47,263 nt of DNA from Microvirga tunisiensis. Lineage in GTDB: Bacteria; Pseudomonadota; Alphaproteobacteria; Rhizobiales; Beijerinckiaceae. Below are positions 1 to 8,916 of the stretch, one piece after another; position 1 is the first letter of the stretch, and each line of letters starts with the position of its first letter. Below the pieces are notes generated by a model, which saw only the letters and a list, made by a program, of their open reading frames with translations, did no database searches and was not told the DNA's origin. The DNA is taken from positions 1-47,263 of the forward strand of contig NZ_VOSK01000027.1 of NCBI RefSeq assembly GCF_009296175.1, given 5' to 3'. Position numbers and translations under genes: made by a program.

Positions 1-132
1 GTTGTGCGAAGCCGCCTGGCTGCCGAGCCGAAGCTCGCCAACCGCCGCTACAAGCCACCCGATGCAGACGCGTTGCCGCCAGCCCTCCAGGTCATCGCTC
101 ATGCCAAGGAGGTCTCGCATCCAGACAGTTAA
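1..132 (+). CDS. IS481-family transposase, C-terminal fragment (copy 1)
   Basis: This is the last 43 codons of a DDE transposase whose body lies left of the window. It matches the C-terminus of the full copy encoded on the other strand near 17.6-18.6 kb, through the residues RSRLAAEPKLANRRY and the ending SHPD. About ten of the shared 127 bases differ between the copies, so they are relatives and not recent duplicates. The element's inverted repeat ends with CCAGACA at 121-127. The stop codon TAA (130-132) lies just outside it, in flanking DNA, so the element seems to carry no stop codon of its own. Identity is confident; the exact element end is inferred from comparing the two copies. Confidence 0.85.
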   Translation, partial: VVRSRLAAEPKLANRRYKPPDADALPPALQVIAHAKEVSHPDS

Positions 133-212
133 CAACTGATTCGCGCACTTTCGCCGAGCCAGGGGAGCGGGGGCACCCATGGTGACGAAGAACAATAAGA
201 TTCCGGGCCGAG

Positions 213-344
213 AGCACTGGACTCAAAAGTGGATTCCGCTTTTGGGATCCATCCGACGCTCCTTTCCTTTCCAGGCGCATCGGTCGGTGCGAACCGAAGG
301 TGGGCGTCCGCGAAAAGACGGGTCCACTTTTCCGCACGATGCGC
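213..344. repeat. Two-hairpin dispersed repeat, copy A
   Basis: Diverged copy of the composite repeat seen best at 46668-46777. The first hairpin has a CAAAAGTGGATTCC arm and a CTTTTGGGATCCATCCGA arm. The second starts GCGCATCGG and ends CCGCACGATGCGC. It sits inside the possible 5' coding part of the broken EAL gene, which obscures that gene's start. Confidence 0.8.
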
Positions 345-1116
345 GAGGGGACAGGAAGACGGCGCTGCTCGCCTTCACGCCGGCCTTTCTGACGGCCGCC
401 GCTTCGGCCTATGTGCCGATGGAGGCGAGCCTCGTCCTGCCGCTTCTCGGCTTCGTGATCATGGCCGTCTTCTTCGGTCTTGTCGTTCTGTGGTGGCAGG
501 CCGAAACGGAGCGGCAGACATTGGCCATCCAGCTTGCGGGCCTCGAGCAGGAAGAGCGGATTCCGGCCGCTCCGCTGGTCCTGCGCCCGCCGGTGCTTGC
601 GGACAGCCCGGTGACTGTCCTGCGCGAGCTGGCGCAGTCCGTCAGCTTGCAGGAAACCAGCGCGAAGACGAGCCCGATGCTGCCCGAGCGGGTGCAGGCC
701 GCGCGCTTCCCCGAGCCGTCCCTGCTGCCCTCCATGCGCAGGCCCTCGGCCGAGGAGGTCAGCCGCATGAGGCTGGTGACCCAGGCCTTCGAGGCCGACC
801 GGATCGAGCTGCACCTGCAGCCCGTGGTTTCGCTGCCGCACACCAAGATTCGCTTCTACGAGGCGCTGGCCCGGCTGCGCCTGGCGGACGGAACCCTGCT
901 GGGACCGGGAGAATTCCTGCCTCTGCTCGAGGCTTCCGGCCGCGCGTCGGATTTCGACCGGCGGGTCCTGATCCGCTCCATGGCTATCGCCCGCCATCTC
1001 GTCGCCCGCGGCAGCGAGGCCATCGTGGGCGTTAATCTCACGGCTCATTCCATCGCCGAGCCCGGCTTCCTGTGGTCGCTTGCGGGCCTGCTCGACACCA
1101 GCCCCGATCTTCTCGG

Positions 1117-1167
1117 CAAGATCGTTCTCGAGATGCCCCAGCCAAGATCGTTCTCGAGATGCCCCAG
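1117..1167. repeat. 26-bp tandem duplication that frameshifts the EAL gene
   Basis: A 25-base block beginning CAAGATCGTTCTCGAG occurs at 1117-1141 and again at 1143-1167, an offset of 26 bases. An offset of 26 is not a multiple of three, so translation leaves the EAL frame at this point. Deleting one unit joins LLGKIVLEMPQ directly to HSWRHLDAD. Confidence 0.9.
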
Positions 1168-1651
1168 CACAGCTGGCGCCATCTCGACGCGGATCACAGG
1201 GCGGCGCTCGCAATATTGCGCGAGCGTGGCGTGCCGTTTTCCCTGGATCGCGCCACCGATCTCCGGTTCGATCCCGTGGCGCTGGCGGATCTCGGCATCC
1301 GGTTCATGAAGCTGCCGGCCGATCTCATGATCGAGGCGGCCGAGCAGGCGGATGGCCGCTATGCCGGGCCGGAGCTCGACGTGCGCGATTTCGCCTCGGC
1401 CCTGCGCCGCCAGGGCATCCGGCTCATCGCCGAGCGGGTGGACGAGGGAGACATGGTGCCCGTGCTCTGCGATCTCGGGGTGCCGCTGGCGCAGGGCTTC
1501 GTCTTCGCGGGACCTCGCCCGGTCAAACCGGAGGTTGCCGGTGAGCCGACGGCTCCGCAACCCTTCGGCCTGGAGGATGCGCCGACCCTTCTGCGCCGCG
1601 CCGGTTGACCGGAACGACGCAAGGGCCTATCCGCCCGAGTTCATCACAAGA

Positions 1652-1762
1652 GCGCCGGACCTGAACGTGGAACCCACTTTTAGGATCAATCCGACGCTCG
1701 TCATCTTGACTCACGCATCGTTTGGCGCGGAAAACCGGGCCCGTTTTGAAGCACGATGCGCT
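1652..1762. repeat. Two-hairpin dispersed repeat, copy B
   Basis: It contains GAACCCACTTTTAGGATCAATCCGACGCT followed by CGCATCGTTTGGCGCGGAAAACCGGG and an ending GCACGATGCG, in the same order as copies A and E. It ends about 12 bases before the ATG of the HAD hydrolase gene, so it lies in that gene's promoter or leader. Confidence 0.8.
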
Positions 1763-1773
1763 AGTGAGACCCC

Positions 1774-2649
1774 ATGACCGCCTTGTCCCGTCCTGTTCAC
1801 GTCGAGGGCCTGCAATCTCTCGCCGACCGCTACGATCTCGTCCTGTGCGATGTCTGGGGCGTGCTGCACAACGGGGTCAAAGCCTATGAGTCGGCCAGCG
1901 ATGCGCTCACGCGCTTTCGCGCCAAGGGCGGACGGGTCGTCCTCGTCTCCAATGCGCCGCGTCCCGGTGCGTCGGTCGGGACGCAGCTCGACGGCTTCGG
2001 CGTGCCCCGCGCGGCCTATGACGCCATCGTCACCTCCGGCGATCTGACGCGGCTCGCCATCGAGGAGCGCATCGACAGGATCGTTCACCATGTCGGCCCG
2101 CCACGCGACATGCCGATCTACAACGGGCTCGATGTCCGTTTCGGCTCCATCGACGAGGCCGACTACGTGGTCTGCTCCGGTTTCGACAACGACGAGGAGG
2201 AGACGGTCGAGGATTACCGGGCCCCGCTCGAAGCCATGCGCCGGCGCGACCTGCTCATGGTCTGCGCCAATCCCGATCTCATCGTCGAGCGCGGGAACAT
2301 GATTCTGCCCTGCGCGGGAACGATTGCCCTGGCTTACGAGGAAATGGGCGGCAAGGTCTTCTATGCCGGAAAGCCCCACGGCCCCGTCTATGATCGGGCT
2401 CTTGACGTCGCGGCCGAGTTGAGCGGCCGGGCCATTCCGAAGGAGAGGGTGCTCGCGGTCGGCGATGCGATCCGCACCGACATCGCGGGCGCCGTGGGCT
2501 TCGGCATCGACTCGCTGATGGTCGCTCGCGGCATTCACGCGGAGGAACTGGGCCTTCACAACGGGGGCTTGGTCTCGGGTCACGTGCAGGACTGGGTGGA
2601 CCGGCAGCCGGTCCGGCCCACAGCTTTTACGGAAGTGCTGTCCTGGTAG
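1774..2649 (+). CDS. HAD-superfamily class IIA hydrolase (TIGR01459-like)
   Basis: A 291-residue cytosolic HAD phosphatase of the class IIA (NagD/CECR5-like) type. The nucleophile motif is LCDVWGVLHNG (Asp26). The residue two positions later, normally the general-acid Asp, is Trp28; a DVWG motif is typical of the TIGR01459 subgroup. Motif II is VVLVSNAPRP, the cap region follows, then the lysine/motif III region YAGKPHGPVYDRAL, and motif IV VGDAIRTDIAGA with its metal-binding Asp residues. The substrate is unknown. It stands between the broken EAL gene and ribF on the same strand, and repeat copy B ends 12 bases upstream. Family assignment is firm; function is not. Because of the missing +2 Asp, a weak or unusual hydrolase is possible. 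Confidence 0.9.
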   Translation: MTALSRPVHVEGLQSLADRYDLVLCDVWGVLHNGVKAYESASDALTRFRAKGGRVVLVSNAPRPGASVGTQLDGFGVPRAAYDAIVTSGDLTRLAIEERIDRIVHHVGPPRDMPIYNGLDVRFGSIDEADYVVCSGFDNDEEETVEDYRAPLEAMRRRDLLMVCANPDLIVERGNMILPCAGTIALAYEEMGGKVFYAGKPHGPVYDRALDVAAELSGRAIPKERVLAVGDAIRTDIAGAVGFGIDSLMVARGIHAEELGLHNGGLVSGHVQDWVDRQPVRPTAFTEVLSW

Positions 2650-2670
2650 AGCCGCCCAGGACCCCTCGCG

Positions 2671-2697
2671 TCATCACCGGCCTTGTGCCGGTGATCC
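2671..2697. repeat. REP-like palindrome (ATCACCGGC...GCCGGTGAT)
   Basis: The perfect stem ATCACCGGC/GCCGGTGAT (2673-2695) closes a CTTGT loop. It belongs to the GTCAT...GGCCGG palindrome family also found near 3.9, 14.6 and 19.4 kb. It lies 3' of the HAD gene, where it could also help end transcription. Confidence 0.75.
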
Positions 2698-2895
2698 CGA
2701 TGCGAGAGGCGCTGCGCTTCAAAGAAACGGGATGGCCGGGACGGGCTGGCCAACACGTCCGAGGGGGTTATCGTCGTCCGAGAATCACGTCGGACTGGAT
2801 CGCTAACGCCGCCTCCCTTGACCCGAGAGCCGGTTTTCGACAGGGTCGCGCCCGCACCGATCCCTGCACAGATGAGTTCCGAGGTTTCTCTCCCG

Positions 2896-3840
2896 ATGCC
2901 CCCCATGTTCGCGATCTGCCGCGATGGCGAGCCCGTGCCCGAGAGCCTCAAGGGAGCCATGGCGGCCATCGGCAATTTCGACGGCGTGCATCGGGGACAC
3001 CAGCATCTCCTGACGATGGTCCTGACCTCCGGAAAACCGGCGGCGGTCGTCACCTTCGAGCCGCATCCGCGCACCTTCTTCCAGCCCGACAGGCCGCTGT
3101 TCCGGCTGACGCCCGAGGTCGTGAAGCTCAAGATCTTCGCGCGTCTCGGCCTCGACGGTGTATTCCAGAGAAGGTTCAGCGGAAGCCTCGCGGCGCTGAC
3201 GGCTCCGGGCTTCGTGGATCTGCTGGCGCAGGAGCTGCAGCTCTCAGGGGTGGTGATCGGCCACGATTTCCATTTCGGCCGCGGACGCGAGGGCAATCCG
3301 GCGCGCATGGCCGAGCTTTGCCGCGAGCGGGGGCTCGAATGCCTGATCGCTCCGGCCATCGTCGAAGGAACGGAGCCCGTTTCCTCCAGCGCCATTCGCG
3401 CCGCTCTGGAGGCGGGCGACATCGCCACGGCCAACCGGCTTCTCGGCTATCGCTGGTTCGTCCGGGCCGAGGTGCGCCACGGCGACAAGCGCGGCCGGGT
3501 CCTCGGCTATCCCACGGCCAATATGCGCCTGCCTGACGATTGCCGCCTCCGGCAAGGCATTTACGCGGTCAGGGCCTCGGTGGCGGGCAAGCCGGTGGAC
3601 GGCGTCGCCAGCTTCGGCCGCCGCCCCACCTTCGACAACGGCGCTCCGCTGCTCGAGGTGCATCTCTTCGATTTCGCCGGCGATCTCTACGGGCAAATCC
3701 TTGATGTGGAATTCCTCGGCTGGATCCGTGGCGAGGAACGCTTCGACGGCATCGAGGCGCTGATTGCCCAGATGGATCGGGATTCGGCCGAAGCGAAGCG
3801 GATGCTCGCCGCGGACAAGACGGTCTCGATGATCGCCTAG
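2896..3840 (+). CDS. ribF: Bifunctional riboflavin kinase/FAD synthetase
   Basis: RibF phosphorylates riboflavin to FMN and adenylates FMN to FAD in the cytosol. The N-terminal nucleotidyltransferase half shows IGNFDGVHRGHQ (residues about 25-36), HDFHFGRGREGN and the SSSAIRAALEAGD motif. The C-terminal riboflavin kinase half shows KRGRVLGYPTANM, SFGRRPTF and LEVHLFDFAGDLYG. The product of about 314 residues has the usual family length. The start chosen, ATG 2896, gives the family-like beginning MPPMFAICRDGEPVPE. ATG 2875 and ATG 2818 are in frame upstream, but the extra residues look unlike RibF. The gene faces DUF3095 convergently across a REP cluster. Function is confident; the start is moderately sure. 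Confidence 0.95.
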   Translation: MPPMFAICRDGEPVPESLKGAMAAIGNFDGVHRGHQHLLTMVLTSGKPAAVVTFEPHPRTFFQPDRPLFRLTPEVVKLKIFARLGLDGVFQRRFSGSLAALTAPGFVDLLAQELQLSGVVIGHDFHFGRGREGNPARMAELCRERGLECLIAPAIVEGTEPVSSSAIRAALEAGDIATANRLLGYRWFVRAEVRHGDKRGRVLGYPTANMRLPDDCRLRQGIYAVRASVAGKPVDGVASFGRRPTFDNGAPLLEVHLFDFAGDLYGQILDVEFLGWIRGEERFDGIEALIAQMDRDSAEAKRMLAADKTVSMIA

Positions 3841-3896
3841 CTGCGCTCATCCCGGGGCTGCGCCGCGGAACGCGGGATCGGCCCCGAAGCTTCCAC

Positions 3897-3984
3897 GTCA
3901 TGGCCGGCCTTGTGCCGGCCATCTCGATAAAGCGGAATGCAGCGCTTTTCACAACGGGATCACCGGCACAAGGCCGGTGACGAC
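3897..3984. repeat. Paired REP-like palindromes between convergent genes
   Basis: Two inverted palindromes: ATGGCCGGC/GCCGGCCAT (3900-3922) and ATCACCGGC/GCCGGTGA (about 3959-3980), separated by about 36 bases. They fill the space between the 3' ends of ribF and the DUF3095 gene, the usual position for bacterial interspersed mosaic elements, and could form a bidirectional terminator-like structure. Confidence 0.8.
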
Positions 3985-3997
3985 GCAAATGGTAAGC

Positions 3998-5167
3998 CTA
4001 TCCGACCGGCTTCAGCGTCCGCGCGGCCATGGCATAGCCGCCCATGGCGCCGTCGACGAAATGGATGTGATCGCTGCGGGTGGCCGAGGGCACGAAGCAG
4101 GTCATGAGGGCGGCGTCCTGCCGGTGCGGGCCGTAATGAGCCGTCCCTTTCTGCTGCGCCTCCATGAGCAGGGCCTCCAATCGGTCGGCGAGGGCAGGGG
4201 TGCAGTCGAGCGTCATGCGCAGGCCGGCGTCGAATTTGCGGAAGTCCGTGTTCTCGATGAGCTGGCGCCGATAGCGGGCGGGATCGAATCCGCCGACCTT
4301 CAGTCCGAATCGGAAGACCAGGAAGGAGATCAGGCGACGTCCCGCCAGCTTCGCCAAGGCTCCGAGGCCCGCTCCACCCTTCTTGACGGTTTTCGCCTCC
4401 ATGCCGAAGCCCTTGAAGGGCGTGGTCAGGGCAGGTCCGCCTTCGGGAAGAGGCCGCCCGGCCTCATGGCCGTCGACCAGGGACAGAACCTGCCCGACGA
4501 GAGCGTTGAAGGTATCCGTGCTCGCCTTGGGATCGGTAAGAAGGATCAGGGAGAGAATGACGCCGCGCTGGGGGGCGATCTCGTCGAAGCGGCAGGTGAG
4601 CCCGGTAAGGTCGGGTAGGGTGCCGGGTCGTGCGGGAGGAATGGTGAAGACGCCGTCCTTCATCCGCTGTTCGGCATAGGCGAGGCCGCCTCCGGAGAAC
4701 ATGGCATAGGAGACGTCGGGACAAGCCGCGAAGCGGGCGATACGCACGTCATGGCCTTTGGCGCGGATCTCCGACACCGGAACGACGGCGATGCGCAGTT
4801 CGAAATCGAACGAGTCCCGCACCCACGCCGCCACGGCGGAAAGCACTTCCCGCGCCAGATCGGATTGCGACGCGGGCAGGGCGAAGCTTGCCCCGTCCCC
4901 GCCGAACACGAAGGGAAACTCGCTCGTGCCGAGCCTGTTGGAGACCGCCGCGATGACGGAGGCGGCGGCCGTGTTGACCTCCTTGTAGCGCCCAGCCCCG
5001 ATGGCGGAGGTCGAGCGCACGATGTCGCTGAGGCCGAGCACCCAATCGTCCGGTACCGGCATGTAGAGCCCGGGATCGGTCAATTGGGAGAAATGATCGA
5101 AGACGGGCAGGCGGGCGTAGAAGTCCGCTTCCGCCTTGCTGCCCGTCTGGGGACTGGTGGCGTCCAT
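3998..5167 (-). CDS. DUF3095 protein with class III cyclase-like metal-site motifs
   Basis: A 389-residue protein of the uncharacterised DUF3095 family. I see LGLSDIVRSTSA (Asp48) and FVFGGDGASF (Asp91), 43 residues apart. Class III adenylate/guanylate cyclases carry their two metal-binding aspartates in the same contexts (a DIVGST-like strand, then GDG) at about this spacing. No signal peptide or membrane helix is obvious, so it is probably cytosolic. The rest (AVVPVSEIRAKGHDVRIARF, a GGGAGLGALAKLAGRR basic segment, and a C-terminal half with HFVDG) matches nothing I can name. It is the second gene of an operon, starting 9 bases after the msrB stop. Nucleotide cyclase or nucleotide-sensing activity is inference from the motifs; no activity is established for this domain as far as I know. 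Confidence 0.85.
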   Translation of the reverse strand: MDATSPQTGSKAEADFYARLPVFDHFSQLTDPGLYMPVPDDWVLGLSDIVRSTSAIGAGRYKEVNTAAASVIAAVSNRLGTSEFPFVFGGDGASFALPASQSDLAREVLSAVAAWVRDSFDFELRIAVVPVSEIRAKGHDVRIARFAACPDVSYAMFSGGGLAYAEQRMKDGVFTIPPARPGTLPDLTGLTCRFDEIAPQRGVILSLILLTDPKASTDTFNALVGQVLSLVDGHEAGRPLPEGGPALTTPFKGFGMEAKTVKKGGAGLGALAKLAGRRLISFLVFRFGLKVGGFDPARYRRQLIENTDFRKFDAGLRMTLDCTPALADRLEALLMEAQQKGTAHYGPHRQDAALMTCFVPSATRSDHIHFVDGAMGGYAMAARTLKPVG

Positions 5168-5176
5168 GGGGTGGCC

Positions 5177-5680
5177 TTAGCCCACCACTTCGCCCTCCGG
5201 CGCCCCTCGGCCCAGCTCATCCGGCAGCGGATCGCCTTCGGCCACGAAGCGCAGGGAGACCGAGTTCATGCAGTAGCGCTCGCCCGTGGGAGGCGGGCCG
5301 TCGTTGAACACGTGGCCGAGGTGACCCTCGCAGCGGGCACAGCGGATCTCGATGCGGACCATGCCGTAGCTGGTGTCGCGCACGAAGGCGACATGATCGC
5401 GGTCGATCGGGTCGAAGAAGCTCGGCCAGCCGGTGCCGGATTCGAACTTGGTGCCGGCATTGAACAGGGGCAGCCCGCAGAGGCGGCAGCAATAGGTGCC
5501 TTTCTCCTTGGCCTCGTTGAAGATCCCGCAGAACGGCCGTTCCGTTCCGTGCTCCAGGATGACGCGGCGCTCCTCGTCGTCGAGATTGTCGGTGAGCCTG
5601 CGGAGTTCCTCAGGATACGGGGGGGTCAGGTCGAAGCCCGCGCGGGAGCGCTGTCCGGCCGTGGTGGTTGAGTCTGCCAT
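5177..5680 (-). CDS. msrB: Peptide-methionine (R)-S-oxide reductase
   Basis: MsrB reduces R-methionine sulfoxide in proteins, using thioredoxin. The 167-residue sequence has both zinc-binding pairs (Cys65/Cys68 in CCRLCG and Cys114/Cys117 in CARCEGH), the family motif GTGWPSFFDPI, GHVFNDGPPPTGERYCMNS with catalytic Cys137, and VSLRF. There is no signal peptide, so the enzyme is cytosolic. A possible resolving cysteine is Cys51 or Cys64. The DUF3095 gene follows after only 9 bases, so the two are almost certainly co-transcribed. The gene diverges from ileS. Confidence 0.96.
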   Translation of the reverse strand: MADSTTTAGQRSRAGFDLTPPYPEELRRLTDNLDDEERRVILEHGTERPFCGIFNEAKEKGTYCCRLCGLPLFNAGTKFESGTGWPSFFDPIDRDHVAFVRDTSYGMVRIEIRCARCEGHLGHVFNDGPPPTGERYCMNSVSLRFVAEGDPLPDELGRGAPEGEVVG

Positions 5681-5973
5681 GGTTCAATCCTTCCTGCCCG
5701 TCCCGTTGCTTGGGAGACTATAGGGCTGATTGCTGCCCTTAAATAGGGAGCCGCCTGGGCAATCACCACGCTTTATTATCCGGCCCGGCGCTGCTAAAAG
5801 GTCGTCATGTCCTTGGTTTCTCAGGCTCAGCTGGTGGCCCGCATAGGCGCTGCGCGAATTATCGGCCCGGCTTTCGCATGACCTGCGAAGGTCCGGGATC
5901 CTAGCCGCTCGCCCCTGACAGAAGCCTGATGAGCCCGCCTGATTTACGGGCCTCACAAGACCGATTGACCGTC
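5681..5973. other. Divergent intergenic region msrB/ileS
   Basis: About 290 bases hold the promoters of msrB (left) and ileS (right). I could not assign convincing -35/-10 pairs. No T-box, leader peptide or stable attenuator hairpin upstream of ileS was recognised. An in-frame ATG at 5929 would extend IleRS by 15 residues. Confidence 0.5.
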
Positions 5974-8916
5974 ATGACCGATAAGCCTGAAAGCGCCGCC
6001 CGAGACTATTCCGAGACCCTGTTCCTGCCTCAGACTGAGTTCCCCATGCGGGCCGGACTGCCGCAGCGCGAGCCGCAGCTCCTGCAGCGCTGGAACGAGA
6101 ACAATCTCTACGAGCGCTTGCGCGAGGTCCAGAAGGGCCGTCCGCGCTTCGTGCTGCACGATGGCCCGCCCTATGCCAACGGGAACATCCATATCGGCCA
6201 TGCGCTCAACAAGATCCTGAAGGACATGGTGGTCCGCTCGCAGGGCATGCTGGGTTTCGATTCCAATTACGTGCCGGGTTGGGACTGCCACGGCCTGCCG
6301 ATCGAGTGGAAGATCGAGGAGGAGTATCGCGCCAAGGGCAAGAACAAGGACGATGTGGACATCGTCGAGTTCCGCCGCGAATGCCGGGCCTTCGCCGAAA
6401 AATGGATCAACGTGCAGCGCGAGGAATTCAAGCGCCTCGGCGTCGAGGGCGACTGGACGAACCCCTACCAGACCATGTCGTATGATGCGGAAGCGCAGAT
6501 CGCCCGCGAGATCATGAAGTTCGCGGTGAGCGACCAGCTCTATCGCGGCTCCAAGCCCGTCATGTGGTCCTCCGTCGAAAAGACCGCGCTCGCCGAGGCC
6601 GAGGTCGAGTATCACGAGAAGACCTCCACCACGATCTGGGTGAAGTTCAAGATCACCAACACGCTGGACGGCGATCTCGACGGCGCGTCCGTGGTCATCT
6701 GGACGACGACTCCCTGGACGATCCCGGCCAACCGCGCCATCGCCTACGGCGAAAACATTGCCTACGGCCTCTACGAGATCACGGAAGCGGCGGAAGACAA
6801 TTGGGCGAAGGTGGGCGACCGCCTCGTCATTGCCGACAAACTTGCCGCCGACGTGTTCGCATCCGCCCGCGTTGCCGAATACAGGCGCGTGAAGGACGTG
6901 CTGCCGGTGATGATCGAGCGCTGCGCGCATCCGTTCCGTGGGCTCGACGGCGCGAACGGCTACTGGGACTTCGGCGTTCCGGTGCTGCCGGCCGATTACG
7001 TGACCGACGATGCGGGTACGGGCTTCGTGCACACGGCTCCCGGTCACGGCGCGGACGACTACAATACGTACGTGAAGCACCGCGACGTGTTCGCCGCCTG
7101 CGGCACGAAAGAGGTGCCGCACACGGTCTCACCGGATTCGTCCTACTTCCCCGACGTGCCGTTCTTCGCGGGCGAGCGCATCTATGACGACAAGGGCAAG
7201 GACGCGGGCGCCAACGAGGCGGTGATCAGGAAGCTCGTCGGCGCGCTCATCGCGCGCGGGCGTCTCAAGCACCAATATCCGCATTCGTGGCGCTCGAAGG
7301 GCCCGCTGATCTTCCGCAACACGCCGCAATGGTTCATCTCCATGGACAAGCCGCTCGACGACAAGGGCGACACCCTGCGTCAGCGCGCGCTCCATGGCAT
7401 CAAGACCGTCGAGTGGGTGCCCGAGACGGGCGAGAACCGCATCAACGGCATGATCGAGAACCGGCCCGACTGGGTGGTCTCGCGTCAGCGCGCCTGGGGC
7501 GTGCCGATCGCGGTCTTCGTGAAGAAGGGCACCAACGAGATCCTCAAGGATGACCGTGTCAACAACGCCATCGCACAGGCCTTCGAGAAGGAGGGCGCCG
7601 ATGCGTGGTACGCGGATGACGGCTCGCGCTTCCTGAAGGCGGGTGGCTACGATCTCGACGATTTCGACAAGATCAACGACATCCTCGACGTGTGGTTCGA
7701 TTCCGGCTGCACCCACGCCTTCGCGCTCGAAAAGCGCGACGATCTGAAGGTCACGCGCAAGGTGGATGGCGGGCCCGATCAGGTCATGTACCTGGAAGGC
7801 TCCGACCAGCATCGCGGCTGGTTCCACTCATCGCTGCTCGAGAGCTGCGGCACGCGCGGCCGCGCGCCCTACGACATCGTTCTGACCCACGGCTTCGTCC
7901 TCGACGAGAAGGGGCAGAAGATGTCGAAGTCGCTCGGCAACGTGGTGGCCCCGCAGAAGGTGATCCAGGATTCCGGCGCCGACATCCTGCGCCTCTGGGT
8001 GGCGGCGTCCGACTATTCGGACGATCTGCGCATCGGCCCGGAGATCCTGAAGACCTTCGTCGAGACCTATCGCAAGCTGCGCAACACGGTCCGGTGGATG
8101 CTGGGTTCGCTGGCGCATTTCCGCGAGGTCGACAAGGTTGCGTTCACTGAGATGCCGGAGCTGGAGCGTTTCGTGCTGCATCGCCTTTCCGAGCTCGATG
8201 GCGAGATGCGCGAGGCCTACAGCACCTTCGACTACAAGCGGGTGATCGCGCTTCTCAACTCGTTCATGACCACGGATCTGTCGGCCTTCTATTTCGACAT
8301 CCGCAAGGACGCGCTCTATTGCGATCCGATCTCGAGCCCTGTTCGCAAGAGCGCGCTCACCGTGATCGATCAGGTCTTCCGGTGCGTGGCGACCTGGATC
8401 GCGCCGATCCTCGCGTTCACGGCGGAGGAGGCCTGGCTCGCGCGCTATCCTCACGCCGAGTCGGTGCATCTCGAAACCTTCCCGCAGGTCCCGGCGGAAT
8501 GGCGCGACGATGCGCTTGCCGAGCGCTGGGCGAAGATCCGCCGCGTGCGCCGCGTGGTCACCGGCGCGCTGGAGATCGAGCGTGCGCAGAAGCGCATCGG
8601 CGCGAGCCTCGAGGCGGCGCCCGTCGTCCATATCGCCGATGAGAGCCTGTTCAAGGCCGTGCAGGGTCTCGACCTTGCCGAGATCTGCATCACGTCCGGC
8701 ATCCAGGTAGCGCAGGGTGATGGCCCGGCCGAGGCCTTCCGTCTTGAGGACGTGAAGGGCATCGCCGTCGTGCCGGCACTCGCTCAGGGCCGTAAATGCG
8801 CCCGCTCCTGGAAGGTCACGCCCGATGTTGGTACCGATCCCGATTGCCCGGACGTGACGCCCCGCGACGCGGCGGCCTTGCGCGAGTGGGATCAGCTGAA
8901 GGCGGCGGCGGAATGA
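5974..8916 (+). CDS. ileS: Isoleucyl-tRNA synthetase
   Basis: A class Ia aminoacyl-tRNA synthetase that charges tRNA-Ile and edits valine. The protein is 980 residues from the chosen ATG; ATG 5929 would give 995. The signature is [16 protein letters not shown] (HIGH at residues 73-76); the CP1 editing domain shows [17 protein letters not shown] and THR-type [17 protein letters not shown] begins at Lys649; the anticodon-binding domain follows. The C-terminal zinc-finger region is degenerate: KCARSWK and DPDCPDV keep one Cys of each CxxC pair. [26 protein letters not shown] is the family-like N-terminus, favouring ATG 5974. The stop overlaps the lspA start (ATGA), so the two genes are translationally coupled. 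Confidence 0.97.
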   Translation: MTDKPESAARDYSETLFLPQTEFPMRAGLPQREPQLLQRWNENNLYERLREVQKGRPRFVLHDGPPYANGNIHIGHALNKILKDMVVRSQGMLGFDSNYVPGWDCHGLPIEWKIEEEYRAKGKNKDDVDIVEFRRECRAFAEKWINVQREEFKRLGVEGDWTNPYQTMSYDAEAQIAREIMKFAVSDQLYRGSKPVMWSSVEKTALAEAEVEYHEKTSTTIWVKFKITNTLDGDLDGASVVIWTTTPWTIPANRAIAYGENIAYGLYEITEAAEDNWAKVGDRLVIADKLAADVFASARVAEYRRVKDVLPVMIERCAHPFRGLDGANGYWDFGVPVLPADYVTDDAGTGFVHTAPGHGADDYNTYVKHRDVFAACGTKEVPHTVSPDSSYFPDVPFFAGERIYDDKGKDAGANEAVIRKLVGALIARGRLKHQYPHSWRSKGPLIFRNTPQWFISMDKPLDDKGDTLRQRALHGIKTVEWVPETGENRINGMIENRPDWVVSRQRAWGVPIAVFVKKGTNEILKDDRVNNAIAQAFEKEGADAWYADDGSRFLKAGGYDLDDFDKINDILDVWFDSGCTHAFALEKRDDLKVTRKVDGGPDQVMYLEGSDQHRGWFHSSLLESCGTRGRAPYDIVLTHGFVLDEKGQKMSKSLGNVVAPQKVIQDSGADILRLWVAASDYSDDLRIGPEILKTFVETYRKLRNTVRWMLGSLAHFREVDKVAFTEMPELERFVLHRLSELDGEMREAYSTFDYKRVIALLNSFMTTDLSAFYFDIRKDALYCDPISSPVRKSALTVIDQVFRCVATWIAPILAFTAEEAWLARYPHAESVHLETFPQVPAEWRDDALAERWAKIRRVRRVVTGALEIERAQKRIGASLEAAPVVHIADESLFKAVQGLDLAEICITSGIQVAQGDGPAEAFRLEDVKGIAVVPALAQGRKCARSWKVTPDVGTDPDCPDVTPRDAAALREWDQLKAAAE

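Larger units (their letters stand above)
179..1608 (+). pseudogene. EAL-domain (c-di-GMP phosphodiesterase-like) membrane protein, frameshifted
   Basis: Two overlapping frames together encode one protein: an N-terminal pair of hydrophobic helices (LVLPLLGFVIMAVFFGLVVL and a weaker one before it), a linker, and an EAL domain. The first frame gives YEALARLR (EAL signature), NLTAHSI and LEMPQ; the second continues with HSWRHLDADH, FMKLPADLM and AERVDEGDM. The break is a 26-base tandem duplication (1117-1167); removing one unit restores a single frame. Even when repaired, the usual DDFG motif reads LDRATD, so phosphodiesterase activity would be doubtful and the ancestor may already have been a degenerate c-di-GMP binder. 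The start is unclear: ATG 179 has a purine-rich stretch upstream, but repeat A (213-344) would then be translated; GTG 413 or ATG 419 would start just before the second helix. Pseudogene status is well supported unless the duplication is an assembly error. Confidence 0.8.

Noticed and set aside
5681..5973. T-box or attenuator upstream of ileS
   Set aside because: No T-box consensus or specifier structure seen, and T-boxes are not expected in alphaproteobacteria.
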